A stretch of 64,000 nt of DNA from contig NZ_CP109444.1 in assembly GCF_036227225.1 (NCBI RefSeq), positions 1,922,001 through 1,986,000 on the forward strand, read 5' to 3'. This document shows positions 44,437 to 54,177 of the stretch, piece by piece. The position numbers and the translations under genes were made by a program. The stretch comes from Streptomyces sp. NBC_01478 (GTDB lineage: Bacteria; Actinomycetota; Actinomycetes; Streptomycetales; Streptomycetaceae). Position 1 is the first letter of the stretch; each line of letters opens with the position of its first letter. Below the pieces are notes generated by a model, which was not told the DNA's origin, made no database searches, and saw only the letters and a program-made list of their open reading frames with translations.

Positions 44437-44874
44437 CTAGCCGAACAGAGACGGGAGCAGCGACTCGATGTCGCTGGGAACCTCGCCCGGCAGTTCCGAG
44501 GGGAGGTTCGACGGAAGCGCGGTCGGGAGCTTGGTCGGCAGGCCGGTGGGGAGTTTCGTGGGAAGGATGAGAGAAGGGCTCCCGCTCGAACTGCTCTCGT
44601 CGGGCGCCTTCTTGTCCGGTGAGTCATGTCCCCCGGAGGCCATCAACACGACGGCGACGACGGCCCCGGCGAGCACGAGCACGGAGAGCAGAATGAACAG
44701 CGGTCGGGGGCGCCTGCGGGGAGGCGGTCCGTAGTCCCCTCCCGATCCGTAGTCCCCGTAGTCCCCTCCCGATCCGTGGCCGAAGTCTCCGGGAGGCGGT
44801 CCGAAGCCGCCTCCCTGAGGCGGAGTGGCGCCCGGTGGTCCGGGCGGCTGAGGCGGTACGGGCGGCATGGCCAT
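44437..44874 (-). CDS. Pro/Gly-rich membrane protein with LPT repeats
   Basis: A 145-aa protein in three parts: a Pro/Gly-rich cytoplasmic head with GGDYG repeats (residues 1-55), one transmembrane helix (PLFILLSVLVLAGAVVAVVLMA), and an outside tail with SSSSGSPSLILP followed by at least seven LPxxLPx-type steps (LPTKLPTGLPTKLPTALP, then LPSNLPSELP). It resembles the many short Streptomyces anchored proteins of unknown function. It lies downstream of xylA on the same strand, separated by a terminator-like hairpin. Confidence 0.7.
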   Translation of the reverse strand: MAMPPVPPQPPGPPGATPPQGGGFGPPPGDFGHGSGGDYGDYGSGGDYGPPPRRRPRPLFILLSVLVLAGAVVAVVLMASGGHDSPDKKAPDESSSSGSPSLILPTKLPTGLPTKLPTALPSNLPSELPGEVPSDIESLLPSLFG

Positions 44875-44994
44875 ACCGTCAAGGGTCGCCGCGCAGTGGT
44901 CATGACGCGACCCCCGCGCGGTGGTTGATACGGGCTCATGCCGTGGATCGCATGATTCCGGAGCATTCCGCGCGGGGGTCGGTCACAAAGGGAG

Positions 44995-45022
44995 ACTCAC
45001 GAAAACCGGCGGGTTCGTGAGT
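44995..45022 (-). terminator. Terminator of xylA
   Basis: ACTCACGAA (44995-45003) and TTCGTGAGT (45014-45022) form a 9-bp stem with a 10-nt loop, 20 nt past the xylA stop on the minus strand. Confidence 0.65.
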
Positions 45023-45041
45023 GACGCACGCGTGCGTGCCG

Positions 45042-46340
<1,299 letters not shown>

Positions 46341-47786
46341 ATGTCAGCAGCCGAGGGTCCGCTCGTCGTCGGCGTGGATTCGTCCACCCAGTCGACCAAG
46401 GCACTGGTCGTCGACGTGTCCACCGGCCGGATCGTCGCGAGTGGCCAGGCGCCGCACACCGTCTCCTCGGGGGCGGGCCGGGAGAGCGATCCGCGCCAGT
46501 GGTGGGACGCCCTGTGCGAGGCCCTGCGCCAGTGCGGGGACGCGGCGCACGAGGCGGCGGCCGTGTCGATCGGCGGCCAGCAGCACGGCCTGGTCACCCT
46601 CGACGCCCAGGGCGAGCCGGTACGCCCGGCGCTGCTCTGGAACGACGTGCGTTCGGCACCGCAGGCCGCCCGTCTGATCGAGGAACTGGGCGGTCCGAAG
46701 GCCTGGGCGGAGCGCACGGGCAGCGTGCCCGGTGCCTCATTCACGGTCACGAAGTGGGCCTGGCTCGCCGAGCACGAGCCGGAGGCGGTGCGCGCGACGG
46801 CGACCGTACGCCTCCCCCACGACTACCTCACCGAGCGGCTCACCGGGCAGGGCACCACCGACCGGGGCGACGCCTCCGGCACCGGCTGGTGGGCCTCGGG
46901 GACCGAGTCGTACGACGAGGAGATCCTCCGGCACGTCGGGCTCGACCCGGCGCTGCTGCCCCGAGTGGTGCGGCCGGGCGAGGTGGCGGGCACGGTGCGG
47001 GACTGTCACGATCTGCCGTTCTCCAAGGGCACCCTGGTGGCCCCCGGCACCGGCGACAACGCCGCCGCCGCGCTGGGCCTCGGGCTGCGCCCCGGCGTTC
47101 CCGTGCTCAGCCTCGGCACGTCGGGCACGGTGTACGCGGTGTCGAAGCACCGCCCCGCCGACCCGTCCGGCACGGTCGCGGGCTTCGCCGACGCGCACGG
47201 CGACTGGCTGCCCCTGGCCTGCACCCTGAACTGCACGCTGGCCGTGGACCGGGTGGCGGCCCTGCTGGGCCTGGACCGGGAGGCCGTGGAGCCCGGCACC
47301 TCGGTCACGCTGCTCCCGTACCTGGACGGCGAGCGCACCCCGAACCTCCCCAACGCCTCGGGCCTGCTGCACGGCCTGCGCCACGACACCACCGGCGGCC
47401 AGCTCCTCCAGGCCGCCTACGACGGCGCCGTACACGCGCTGCTGGGCGCGCTCGACCTCGTCCTCGACGAGGACGCGGACCGCACCACGCCGCTGCTGCT
47501 GATCGGCGGCGGCGCCCGCGGCACGGCCTGGCAGGAGACCGTACGGCGGCTGTCGGGACGTCCGGTCCAGGTGCCCGAGGCGAAGGAACTGGTCGCGCTG
47601 GGCGCCGCCGCGCAGGCCGCAGGCCTGCTGACCGGCGAGGATCCGGCCGCGGTGGCCCGGCGCTGGAACACGGCCGCCGGGCCGGTGCTGGACGCCGTGG
47701 AGCGCGACGAGGCGACGCTGGCGAGGATCTCCGGGGTACTCTCCGACGCGGCTCCGCTGCTCGAACGGGGGCCGGAGGGCCGTTGA
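46341..47786 (+). CDS. xylB: Xylulokinase
   Basis: A 481-aa FGGY-family kinase: VVGVDSSTQSTKALVVD, AVSIGGQQHGLVTLD, LLWNDVRS, GDASGTGWW, GTGDNAAAALGLGL, SLGTSGTVYAV and IGGGARGTAWQETVRRLSGRPV. It phosphorylates D-xylulose to D-xylulose 5-phosphate for the pentose phosphate pathway. GGGAG lies upstream of the ATG at 46341; a longer start at 46296 is not supported. It is followed after 157 nt by the ROK regulator, in the same direction. Confidence 0.95.
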   Translation: MSAAEGPLVVGVDSSTQSTKALVVDVSTGRIVASGQAPHTVSSGAGRESDPRQWWDALCEALRQCGDAAHEAAAVSIGGQQHGLVTLDAQGEPVRPALLWNDVRSAPQAARLIEELGGPKAWAERTGSVPGASFTVTKWAWLAEHEPEAVRATATVRLPHDYLTERLTGQGTTDRGDASGTGWWASGTESYDEEILRHVGLDPALLPRVVRPGEVAGTVRDCHDLPFSKGTLVAPGTGDNAAAALGLGLRPGVPVLSLGTSGTVYAVSKHRPADPSGTVAGFADAHGDWLPLACTLNCTLAVDRVAALLGLDREAVEPGTSVTLLPYLDGERTPNLPNASGLLHGLRHDTTGGQLLQAAYDGAVHALLGALDLVLDEDADRTTPLLLIGGGARGTAWQETVRRLSGRPVQVPEAKELVALGAAAQAAGLLTGEDPAAVARRWNTAAGPVLDAVERDEATLARISGVLSDAAPLLERGPEGR

Positions 47787-47943
47787 CGCACACCGATCAA
47801 GGAGTGTCGGGGGACGGACATCCGCCGGTGCGCACAGGTCAAGGGCCGACGGAGAGCGGGAGGCCGCTGCCCCGCGCTGATCGCGGACCAGCCGGGGACG
47901 CACGACACCGGCCGCCGCACACCTACCGAGGACTGACGGAAGC

Positions 47944-49200
47944 ATGACCGCACCGCTGCACGAGGCACGTTCCGCCGGGTCCGCGCGTGCCCTGCCCGAC
48001 ACCCAGCAGGGCATGCGCCGGCGCAATCTCGCGCGCGTGATGCACACGGTGAGTGCCGAGGGTCCGCTCTCGCGTGCGGCCGTCGCCTCACGCATCGCGC
48101 TGACCCGTGCGGCGGTGTCGACGCTGGTGGACGAGCTGATCCGGTCGGGTCTCCTCGAGGAGCTGGGCCCCGAGCGGCCCGGCCGGGTGGGCCGGCCGGG
48201 ATCGGCGCTCGCCGTCAGCGGGCGCGGTCCGGCCGGGATCGGCGCGGAGGTCGGGGTCGACCATCTCGCGGTCTGCGCGGTCGATCTGCGCGGCGAGATA
48301 CGGGCCCGTGCCGTACGGCACGGTGTGAACCGCGGCCGCTCCCCCGAACCGGTCCTCGCCGAACTCGCCACGCTGGTACGGCAGGTCGTGGCCGAGGCCG
48401 ACGCGGAGGGCCTGTGGCCGGCCGGGCTCGCGGTCGCCGTGCCCGGTCTGGTGGCCCGCGACGGCCGTACGGTCGTCCGCGCCCCGAACCTCGACTGGCA
48501 CGACACGGACCTCGGCGCGCTGCTGCCCGCCGAGCTGCCGCCCACGGTGGACAACGAGGCCAACTTCGGCGGGCTCGCCGAACTCTGGCTGGGCGAGACC
48601 ACTCCGCGCGACTTCCTGCATGTGTCGGCCGAGATCGGCATCGGCGCCGCGGTCGTGGTGGACGGGGGGCTGCTGCGCGGAACTCGGGGATTCGCGGGCG
48701 AGTTGGGGCACGTGCCGGTGCGTCCGGACGGGCCGGAGTGCGCGTGCGGCGGGCGCGGCTGCCTCGAACAGTACGCGGGCGAGGAGGCGGTGCTGCTCGC
48801 CGCCGGTCTGGAGCCCGGCGCCGACCGGGTCGGTCTGCTCGCGTCGCGTGCCGCCGACGGCGACGAGGCGGTACGCCGGGCCCTGCACGACGCCGGTACG
48901 GCGCTCGGTATCGCGCTGACCGGCGCGGTCAACCTGCTCGATCCGCAACTGGTGGTGCTGGGCGGCGCGCTGTCCGGTCTCGCGCCCTGGCTGCTGCCGT
49001 CGCTGGAGGCCGAGTTGGCGCGGCGCACGGCGGGGCCCGCCTGTCCGGTGTCGGTGTCGCGGCTGGGGCCCGAGGGTCCGCTGCTGGGGGCCGCGCACTC
49101 GGTGGTGCGGGCCGTCCTCGACGACCCGGCGGCGGTGGCCGAACGCACCGGGGGAACCCTGCCCGGACGGGCTGTGGACATCGTGGCCGAACAGGCCTGA
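47944..49200 (+). CDS. xylR: ROK-family transcriptional repressor of xylose genes
   Basis: A 418-aa ROK protein with an N-terminal MarR-like HTH (about 25-85: QGMRRRNLARVMHTVSAEGPLSRAAVASRIALTRAAVSTLVDELI) and a C-terminal ROK sugar-binding fold: VDNEANFGGLAELWLGE, EIGIGAAVVVDGGLLRGTRGFAGELGHVPV, then the zinc site CACGGRGCLEQYAG. Position next to xylB and divergent xylA makes it the likely XylR, repressing both until xylose binds. The gene symbol is by context. No recognisable riboswitch lies in the 157-bp gap before it. Confidence 0.88.
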   Translation: MTAPLHEARSAGSARALPDTQQGMRRRNLARVMHTVSAEGPLSRAAVASRIALTRAAVSTLVDELIRSGLLEELGPERPGRVGRPGSALAVSGRGPAGIGAEVGVDHLAVCAVDLRGEIRARAVRHGVNRGRSPEPVLAELATLVRQVVAEADAEGLWPAGLAVAVPGLVARDGRTVVRAPNLDWHDTDLGALLPAELPPTVDNEANFGGLAELWLGETTPRDFLHVSAEIGIGAAVVVDGGLLRGTRGFAGELGHVPVRPDGPECACGGRGCLEQYAGEEAVLLAAGLEPGADRVGLLASRAADGDEAVRRALHDAGTALGIALTGAVNLLDPQLVVLGGALSGLAPWLLPSLEAELARRTAGPACPVSVSRLGPEGPLLGAAHSVVRAVLDDPAAVAERTGGTLPGRAVDIVAEQA

Positions 49201-49389
49201 AACACGGCCGACTTCACTCGTCCGAGTGGCCGAGTTGTCCACAGTTCCGCCGTCGTCCACGGAAGCCCGCCACGCCCTACTGCCCAACCCGCAAGCGCCG
49301 TACCGTGATTCACGCGAGGCGCAGCCGTCGTGTCGTGACGACGGTGTGCGGGTGCGGGTGCGGAGGCGGACGGACGAGGGGGGATTCAC

Positions 49390-50874
49390 GTGTCGGGGGA
49401 GACGGTTCAGGGGCTACGGCGGGATGCCGTCGGGCTGCGCGAGGTCCTCTTCCAGAGCGTCACGGCGATGGCGCCGGCCGCCGCGGTCGCCGCGTCGATC
49501 CCGTCGGGCGCGGCCTTCGCGGGCGGAAGTCTGCCGCTGTCGGTGCTGATCGCGCTGGTGGCCTGTCTGTTCACCGCGTCCTGCGTGGCCGAACTGGCCC
49601 GCGAACTGCCCGCCGCCGGCTCGGTCGCCACATACGCGGCACAGGGTCTGCATCCGGCCGTCGGCTTCCTGGTCGGCTGGGGCTACGTCTTCGTCGAAGC
49701 ACTGGTCCCACCACTGCTGCTCCTCCAGCTCGGCTTCACCACCGCGGGCACCCTGCACCAGGAGTGGTCCTCGTATCCGGAGAACCTGTGGTGGCCATGG
49801 GCGCTCGAGGGCGCCGCGATCATCGCCGTGGCGGGCTGGTACGGAGCGCGCGCCTCCGCCCGCTTCGGAACGGTCCTCGGGGTCTTCGAGATCCTCGTCT
49901 TCCTGGTGTTCGCCATCTGGCTGATCGGCAAGGCCGGCGGGGACAACACCCTGTCGGTGTTCGGCACTTCGCACACGAGCAAGGACCACTCGGGCTTCGG
50001 CGGCGTCTTCGCAGGATCGGTCTACACGGTGCTCGCGTTCGCCGGGTTCGAGGCCGCCGCACCGCTCGCCGAGGAGACCCGGGACCCGCGCCGGACGATG
50101 CACCGCGCGGTGCTCGGCGCGGCCCTCGGCATCGGCCTGTTCTACGTACTGACGACCTACGCCATGACGGTGTACTTCGGACCGGACCGCTTCAGCGGAT
50201 TCGGGGCCTCCGGCGCCGCGTCCTGGGAGGGAGTGGCCCGCGCGTCGTTCGGACTGTTCTGGGTCCTGGTGTTCCTCGCCGTGGTCAACTCGACCATCGC
50301 CAACGCCAACGCGTGCGCCACGGTCTCGACGCGCACCGCCTTCGCCCTGGCCCGGATCCGGGTACTCCCCCGCGTCCTGGCCGCGCTGCACCCACGCCAC
50401 CGCTCCCCCGTCGCCGGGATCGCCGTGCAGACCGTCATCGCGGTGGGAGCCGTACTGGGCCTCGGCTTCGGCTACGACCCGGTGACCGCGTTCCTCCTCC
50501 TGGCCACGGTGATCGTCACGGTCGTCATCGGCGTCTACATCGTCGTGAACCTGGCCTGTGCGGGCTACTTCCTGCGCCGCAGACGCGAGTTGCTCAAGCC
50601 GCTACGGCACCTGCTGGTCCCCCTCCTCGGGATCGTCGCGTTCGTCCCCGCCCTGCTCACCGCGGCAGGCCTCCCGGCCTTCGACTTCGTGGCCGAACTG
50701 ACCGCGCCCGTGTCCTACGGCGGACCGGTCGTCGGCGTCTGGATGGCGGCAGGGGTCGTAGTGCTGCTCGTCCTGCTACGGCGGCACCCCGAGCGAATAG
50801 CCGAAACCGCCCGTGTCCATCTCGACGAACCCGTCTCCACCGGTCATCCGCAGAACGGAGCAGTACAGCCATGA
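49390..50874 (+). CDS. APC-family amino acid/amine permease
   Basis: A 494-aa membrane protein with about twelve helices. Landmarks of the amino acid-polyamine-organocation family: ELARELPAAGSVATYAAQGLHPAVGFLVGWGY, GSVYTVLAFAGFEAAAPLAEETRDPRRTMHRAVLG and ANACATVSTRTAFALARIRVLPRVLAALHPRHRSPVAGI. GTG start with a GAGGGGGG site. It overlaps the acetamidase/formamidase gene as ATGA, so the two form an operon: import of an amine/amide followed by its hydrolysis is the natural reading. The 189 bp upstream contain a small palindrome CACTCG-TC-CGAGTG (49215-49228). Confidence 0.88.
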   Translation: MSGETVQGLRRDAVGLREVLFQSVTAMAPAAAVAASIPSGAAFAGGSLPLSVLIALVACLFTASCVAELARELPAAGSVATYAAQGLHPAVGFLVGWGYVFVEALVPPLLLLQLGFTTAGTLHQEWSSYPENLWWPWALEGAAIIAVAGWYGARASARFGTVLGVFEILVFLVFAIWLIGKAGGDNTLSVFGTSHTSKDHSGFGGVFAGSVYTVLAFAGFEAAAPLAEETRDPRRTMHRAVLGAALGIGLFYVLTTYAMTVYFGPDRFSGFGASGAASWEGVARASFGLFWVLVFLAVVNSTIANANACATVSTRTAFALARIRVLPRVLAALHPRHRSPVAGIAVQTVIAVGAVLGLGFGYDPVTAFLLLATVIVTVVIGVYIVVNLACAGYFLRRRRELLKPLRHLLVPLLGIVAFVPALLTAAGLPAFDFVAELTAPVSYGGPVVGVWMAAGVVVLLVLLRRHPERIAETARVHLDEPVSTGHPQNGAVQP

Positions 50875-51884
50875 ACGACCCCCGGATCCTCACGGTGCGG
50901 CCCGAACCGGGCGAGTACGCCTGGACGTTCGGCGGCGCCCCGCCCGTGGCGCGCATCACGCCCGGCACGGTCCTCGACCTGTACACGGAGGACTGCTTCG
51001 CCGGACGGGTTCGGTCCGAGAAGGACCTGGTGTCCGAAGTGTGCGAATTCCCTTTCCTGAACCCTCAGACCGGCCCCTTCCACGTAGAGGGCGCGGAGCC
51101 GGGTGACACGGTCGCCGTGCACTTCGTGTCGATCGAACCGGCGCGGGACTGGGCCGCCTCCACCACGGTCCCCCTCTTCGGCGCGCTCACCTCGACACAC
51201 ACCACGGCGACACTGCAGCCGCCGCTCCCGGAGACCGTCTGGATCTGGCAGTTGGACCGGACCCGCCGTACGGCGTTGTTCCGCGCGCGTGACAGCGACA
51301 TCGAGGTCGAGCTGCCCCTCGACCCGATGCACGGCACCGTGGGCGTGGCGCCCGCCAACCTGGAGGTGCGTTCGGCACTGGTGCCCGACGCGCACGGCGG
51401 GAACATGGACACGCCCGAGATGCGGGCCGGGGTCACCTGCTACCTGGGGGTGAACGTGGAGGGCGCGCTGCTCAGCCTCGGCGACGGACATGCCCGGCAG
51501 GGCGAGGGCGAGACCTGTGGAGTCGCCGTCGAGTGCGCGATGAACACCGTGGTGATCGTGGAGCTGCTCAAGGGGGTCGCCACGCCCTGGCCACGCATCG
51601 AGTCGGACACGCACATCATCTCGACGGGTTCGGCGCGCCCGTTGGAGGACGCGTTCCGGATCTCCCAGCTCGACCTGGTGCGCTGGTTGGTGCGCGACTA
51701 CGGGTTCAGCGAACTGGACGCCTACCAATTCGCAACCCAGGCCGTCGAGTCGCCGTTGGCCAACGTGTGCGACACCAACTACACCTGTGTGGCGAAGATC
51801 CGGAAGGAATGGCTGCCCGCGCGCGAGACTCACCGGGGGTTGCACGCGCGGCTGCGTGAGACCGCCGCGGCGCTCCTTCACTGA
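50871..51884 (+). CDS. Acetamidase/formamidase family protein
   Basis: A 337-aa amidase of the FmdA/AmdA family: TPGTVLDLYTEDCFAGRV, NPQTGPFHVEGAEPGDTVAVHFVSIEPARDW, LPLDPMHGTVGVAP, HGGNMDTPEMRAGVTCYLGVNVEGALLSLGDGHARQGEGE and DTHIISTGSARPLEDAFRIS. The family hydrolyses formamide, acetamide or related short amides to acid and ammonia, with metal ligands in the GDGHAxQGDGE segment. Translationally coupled to the permease by the ATGA overlap and followed after 18 nt by the amidase gene. Confidence 0.9.
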   Translation: MNDPRILTVRPEPGEYAWTFGGAPPVARITPGTVLDLYTEDCFAGRVRSEKDLVSEVCEFPFLNPQTGPFHVEGAEPGDTVAVHFVSIEPARDWAASTTVPLFGALTSTHTTATLQPPLPETVWIWQLDRTRRTALFRARDSDIEVELPLDPMHGTVGVAPANLEVRSALVPDAHGGNMDTPEMRAGVTCYLGVNVEGALLSLGDGHARQGEGETCGVAVECAMNTVVIVELLKGVATPWPRIESDTHIISTGSARPLEDAFRISQLDLVRWLVRDYGFSELDAYQFATQAVESPLANVCDTNYTCVAKIRKEWLPARETHRGLHARLRETAAALLH

Positions 51885-51902
51885 ACCGAAAGGCACCCGA
51901 GC

Positions 51903-52502
51903 ATGGAACGGGCACGACCGCTCCCGAGCAGGCGATGGCTGCTGAAGGGGGCCTCCCTCGCCGCCGTCCCCTACGCGTTACTTCCCGACGCGCGGGCCGA
52001 CGCCCAGGCCCAGGCCGTCGACTATCCGTCGGCCGAGTGGCAGCCGGCGACCACCTCCAACTACACGGCGTCCAACCGTCCCACCGGCTATCCGGTCGAC
52101 CGCGTGATCATCCACGTCACGCAGGAGACATACCCCAAGACCCTGTCCATTTTCCAGAATCCGCAGAAGAAGGTGTCCGCCCACTACCTCGTGCGATCGG
52201 CCGACGGGCATGTGGCCCAGTGTGTGAGGGAGACCAATATCGCCTGGCACGCGGGGAACTGGAACTTCAACACCCGCAGTATCGGGATCGAGCACGAGGG
52301 GTGGGTGAATCAACCCGAGTGGTTCACCGACGCGTTGTACGAGCAGTCGGCCGGACTCACGGCGGCGATCTGTACGAAGTACGGGCTCCCCAAGGACCGG
52401 GCACACATCATCGGGCACTACGAGGTGCCGGGCACCGACCACACCGATCCGGGGCCGAAGTGGGACTGGCCGCGCTACATGAGGATGGTCGGTCTTGCCT
52501 GA
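51903..52502 (+). CDS. Tat-exported N-acetylmuramoyl-L-alanine amidase (Amidase_2)
   Basis: A 199-aa zinc amidase with a Tat signal (PSRRWLLKGASLAAVPYALLPDARA) and an Amidase_2 domain: zinc His in VIIHVTQETY, SAHYLVRSADGHVAQCVRETNIAWHAGNWNFNTRSIGIEHEGW and the closing HIIGHYEVPGTDHTDPGPKWDW with His and Asp-Pro-Gly-Pro. It cleaves peptide stems from peptidoglycan outside the cell. Leu26, inside the signal peptide, is encoded by TTA (51978-51980), the codon read by the bldA tRNA. Expression may thus be limited to development or late growth. It sits 18 nt behind the acetamidase gene. Confidence 0.9.
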   Translation: MERARPLPSRRWLLKGASLAAVPYALLPDARADAQAQAVDYPSAEWQPATTSNYTASNRPTGYPVDRVIIHVTQETYPKTLSIFQNPQKKVSAHYLVRSADGHVAQCVRETNIAWHAGNWNFNTRSIGIEHEGWVNQPEWFTDALYEQSAGLTAAICTKYGLPKDRAHIIGHYEVPGTDHTDPGPKWDWPRYMRMVGLA

Positions 52503-52505
52503 GCC

Positions 52506-52571
52506 GAGCCGGATCCGAGCCGAATCCTGGCCGGTTCCGAACCGAATCCGAGTCGGATCCGAACCGGTTCC
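52506..52571. repeat. Six contiguous 11-bp tandem repeats
   Basis: Exactly six 11-bp units follow each other without gaps, consensus GARCCGRWTCC, starting 3 bp after the amidase stop codon and ending about 115 bp before the GAF regulator start. Units differ only at a few positions. The period is close to one helical turn, so all units face the same side of the DNA. Confidence 0.85.
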
Positions 52572-52687
52572 GGGTGCGATGCGGTTCGTTCGGCTCGTCC
52601 CTGGTCGAAACGGTTGTCCGGATCCGTCTGCGGAGTAACGATGTCCGCATCCGTTGCGGCGCCGTATCGACGTCAAGGGAGGCCGAG

Positions 52688-53965
52688 TTGACCGATCCAT
52701 GGGTGGCCCTGGAGCCGGGGGCCGACCCTGCCGAGCGGGTGCGGGTGCTGCGCCGGGCGCACGAGACGTTCGCCGTGGCGGGTACGGTGCCGCAGCCGGT
52801 GCGGTCGGTGGTGGCCGATTCCTGGCGGCGTTCCGCGCGGGCCGGTGTCGGTCCCGAGGGTACGGCGCGGGTGGAACTGACGGACGGTGACCTGGGCGTC
52901 TATCGGGCGGAGCATCCGCTGGCGCGGGTGATGCCGCTGATCCGGGAGTTGGTGGGCACGTTCGCGGTGGACGGCGCGCATCTGCTTGCGGTGTGCGACG
53001 CGCAGGGCAGGCTGTTGTGGGTCGAGGGGGATCCGGCGACCCGGCGGAAAGCGGGCCGGATGAACTTCGTGCCGGGTGCGCGCTGGTCGGAGAGCGCGGT
53101 GGGGACGAACGCGCCGGGTACGGCGGTCGCCGTGGACCGGCCTGTGCAGGTGTTCGCGGCCGAGCACTTCATCCGGCGGGTGCAGCCGTGGACGTGCGCG
53201 GCGGCTCCGGTGCACGATCCGCGCACGGGACGGGTGCTCGGTGCCGTGGACATCACCGGCGGGGACGGGCTGGCGCATCCGCACAGCCTGGGCTTCGTGC
53301 AGGCGGTGGCGCGGGCCGCCGAGTCCCAACTGGCGCTGCTCGCCCCGGAGCAGACGCCGGTCGACGGACCCGAGCTGATGGCACTGGGCCGGGACGAGGC
53401 CCAACTGTGCGTCGACGGCCGCAAGATGAGGCTGAGCCGCCGGCACAGCGAGATCCTGGTGCTGCTGGCCCGGCATCCCGAGGGACTGACCGGCGACGAG
53501 TTGCTGTGCGCGCTGTACGAGGACGAGTCGGTGCCGCCGGTGACCTTGCGGGCCGAACTGGCGCGGCTGCGCAGGCTGTTGGGGCCGGGGCTGCTCGCCT
53601 CGCGTCCCTACCGGCTCACGTTGCCGGTCGAGTCCGACGTGGCGATCGTCGAGCGGCGGCTGGAAGGGGGCGCGGTCACGGGGGCGGCGAGCGCGTACAC
53701 GGGTCCGTTGCTGCCCGGTTCGCAGGCACCGGCGGTGGTCCGGCTCAGGACCCGCCTCGCCGACGGCCTCCGTACGGCGCTGATCGCCCGCCGCGACCCC
53801 GACCTGCTGGCGGACTGGGCGCACGCGCCGTGGGGCGAGGACGACCTCGACGTATGGCGGGCGCTCGCGGCGATACGGCCGACGGCGCCGGTGCGTTCTC
53901 GACTCGACGCGCTGGAGTCCGAGCTGGCGGCACCGGCCGCGTGGTCACACCGGACGGGCCGTTGA
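52688..53965 (+). CDS. GAF-domain regulator with C-terminal winged helix
   Basis: About 425 aa, a TTG start decided by GGGAGG 5 nt upstream. N-terminal ~60 residues carry a helical leader (SVVADSWRRSARAGV) as in AcoR-like activators, then a GAF domain (about 75-215: LIRELVGTFAVDGAHLLAVCDAQGRLLWVEGD, ARWSESAVGTNAPGTAVA, CAAAPVHDPRTGRVLGAVDITG), then a winged-helix DNA-binding domain (about 235-320: LRLSRRHSEILVLLARHPEGLTGDEL) and a helical tail. There is no sigma-54 AAA+ domain. This build is common next to aldehyde dehydrogenase genes in actinobacteria; regulation of the ALDH gene downstream is inferred. Confidence 0.82.
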   Translation: MTDPWVALEPGADPAERVRVLRRAHETFAVAGTVPQPVRSVVADSWRRSARAGVGPEGTARVELTDGDLGVYRAEHPLARVMPLIRELVGTFAVDGAHLLAVCDAQGRLLWVEGDPATRRKAGRMNFVPGARWSESAVGTNAPGTAVAVDRPVQVFAAEHFIRRVQPWTCAAAPVHDPRTGRVLGAVDITGGDGLAHPHSLGFVQAVARAAESQLALLAPEQTPVDGPELMALGRDEAQLCVDGRKMRLSRRHSEILVLLARHPEGLTGDELLCALYEDESVPPVTLRAELARLRRLLGPGLLASRPYRLTLPVESDVAIVERRLEGGAVTGAASAYTGPLLPGSQAPAVVRLRTRLADGLRTALIARRDPDLLADWAHAPWGEDDLDVWRALAAIRPTAPVRSRLDALESELAAPAAWSHRTGR

Positions 53966-54003
53966 CGTAACTCGCTTTCGGCGCACGGCACTTGGAACAC
54001 GGT

Positions 54004-54085
54004 CCGCCCTCCGGCTTCCGCCCTCCGGCTCCCGGCTTCCGCCCTCCGGCTCCCGACTCCCAGTCACCCGCCACCCGCCACCCGC
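54004..54085. repeat. Two short tandem repeat blocks upstream of the ALDH gene
   Basis: A 21-bp unit beginning CGGCTTCCGCCCTCC occurs twice exactly (54012-54032, 54033-54053) with a partial copy before it. It is followed by three copies of the 7-mer CACCCGC (54065-54085). The tract is strongly C-rich on the plus strand and non-coding. Confidence 0.8.
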
Positions 54086-54091
54086 CACCGC

Positions 54092-54124
54092 GCAACGTAC
54101 ATGCAACGTCCCGCTCCCTAGCCT
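54092..54124 (+). promoter_or_regulatory. Direct repeat GCAACGT x2 and possible promoter of the ALDH gene
   Basis: GCAACGT occurs at 54092-54098 and 54103-54109, 11 bp apart, next to a possible -10 box TAGCCT (54119-54124). The repeats cover the -35 position, so they could bind the GAF regulator as an activator. Prediction only. Confidence 0.4.
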
Positions 54125-54177
54125 CGCGCCGAGAGCTGTCCAACGGCGGGCAGCGCTGTTCCGGGAGGCAGACCAGG

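Noticed and set aside
47787..47943. GC-rich gap before the ROK gene considered as a cobalamin-type riboswitch
   Set aside because: The B12-box core is absent and the downstream gene is a sugar-responsive repressor.
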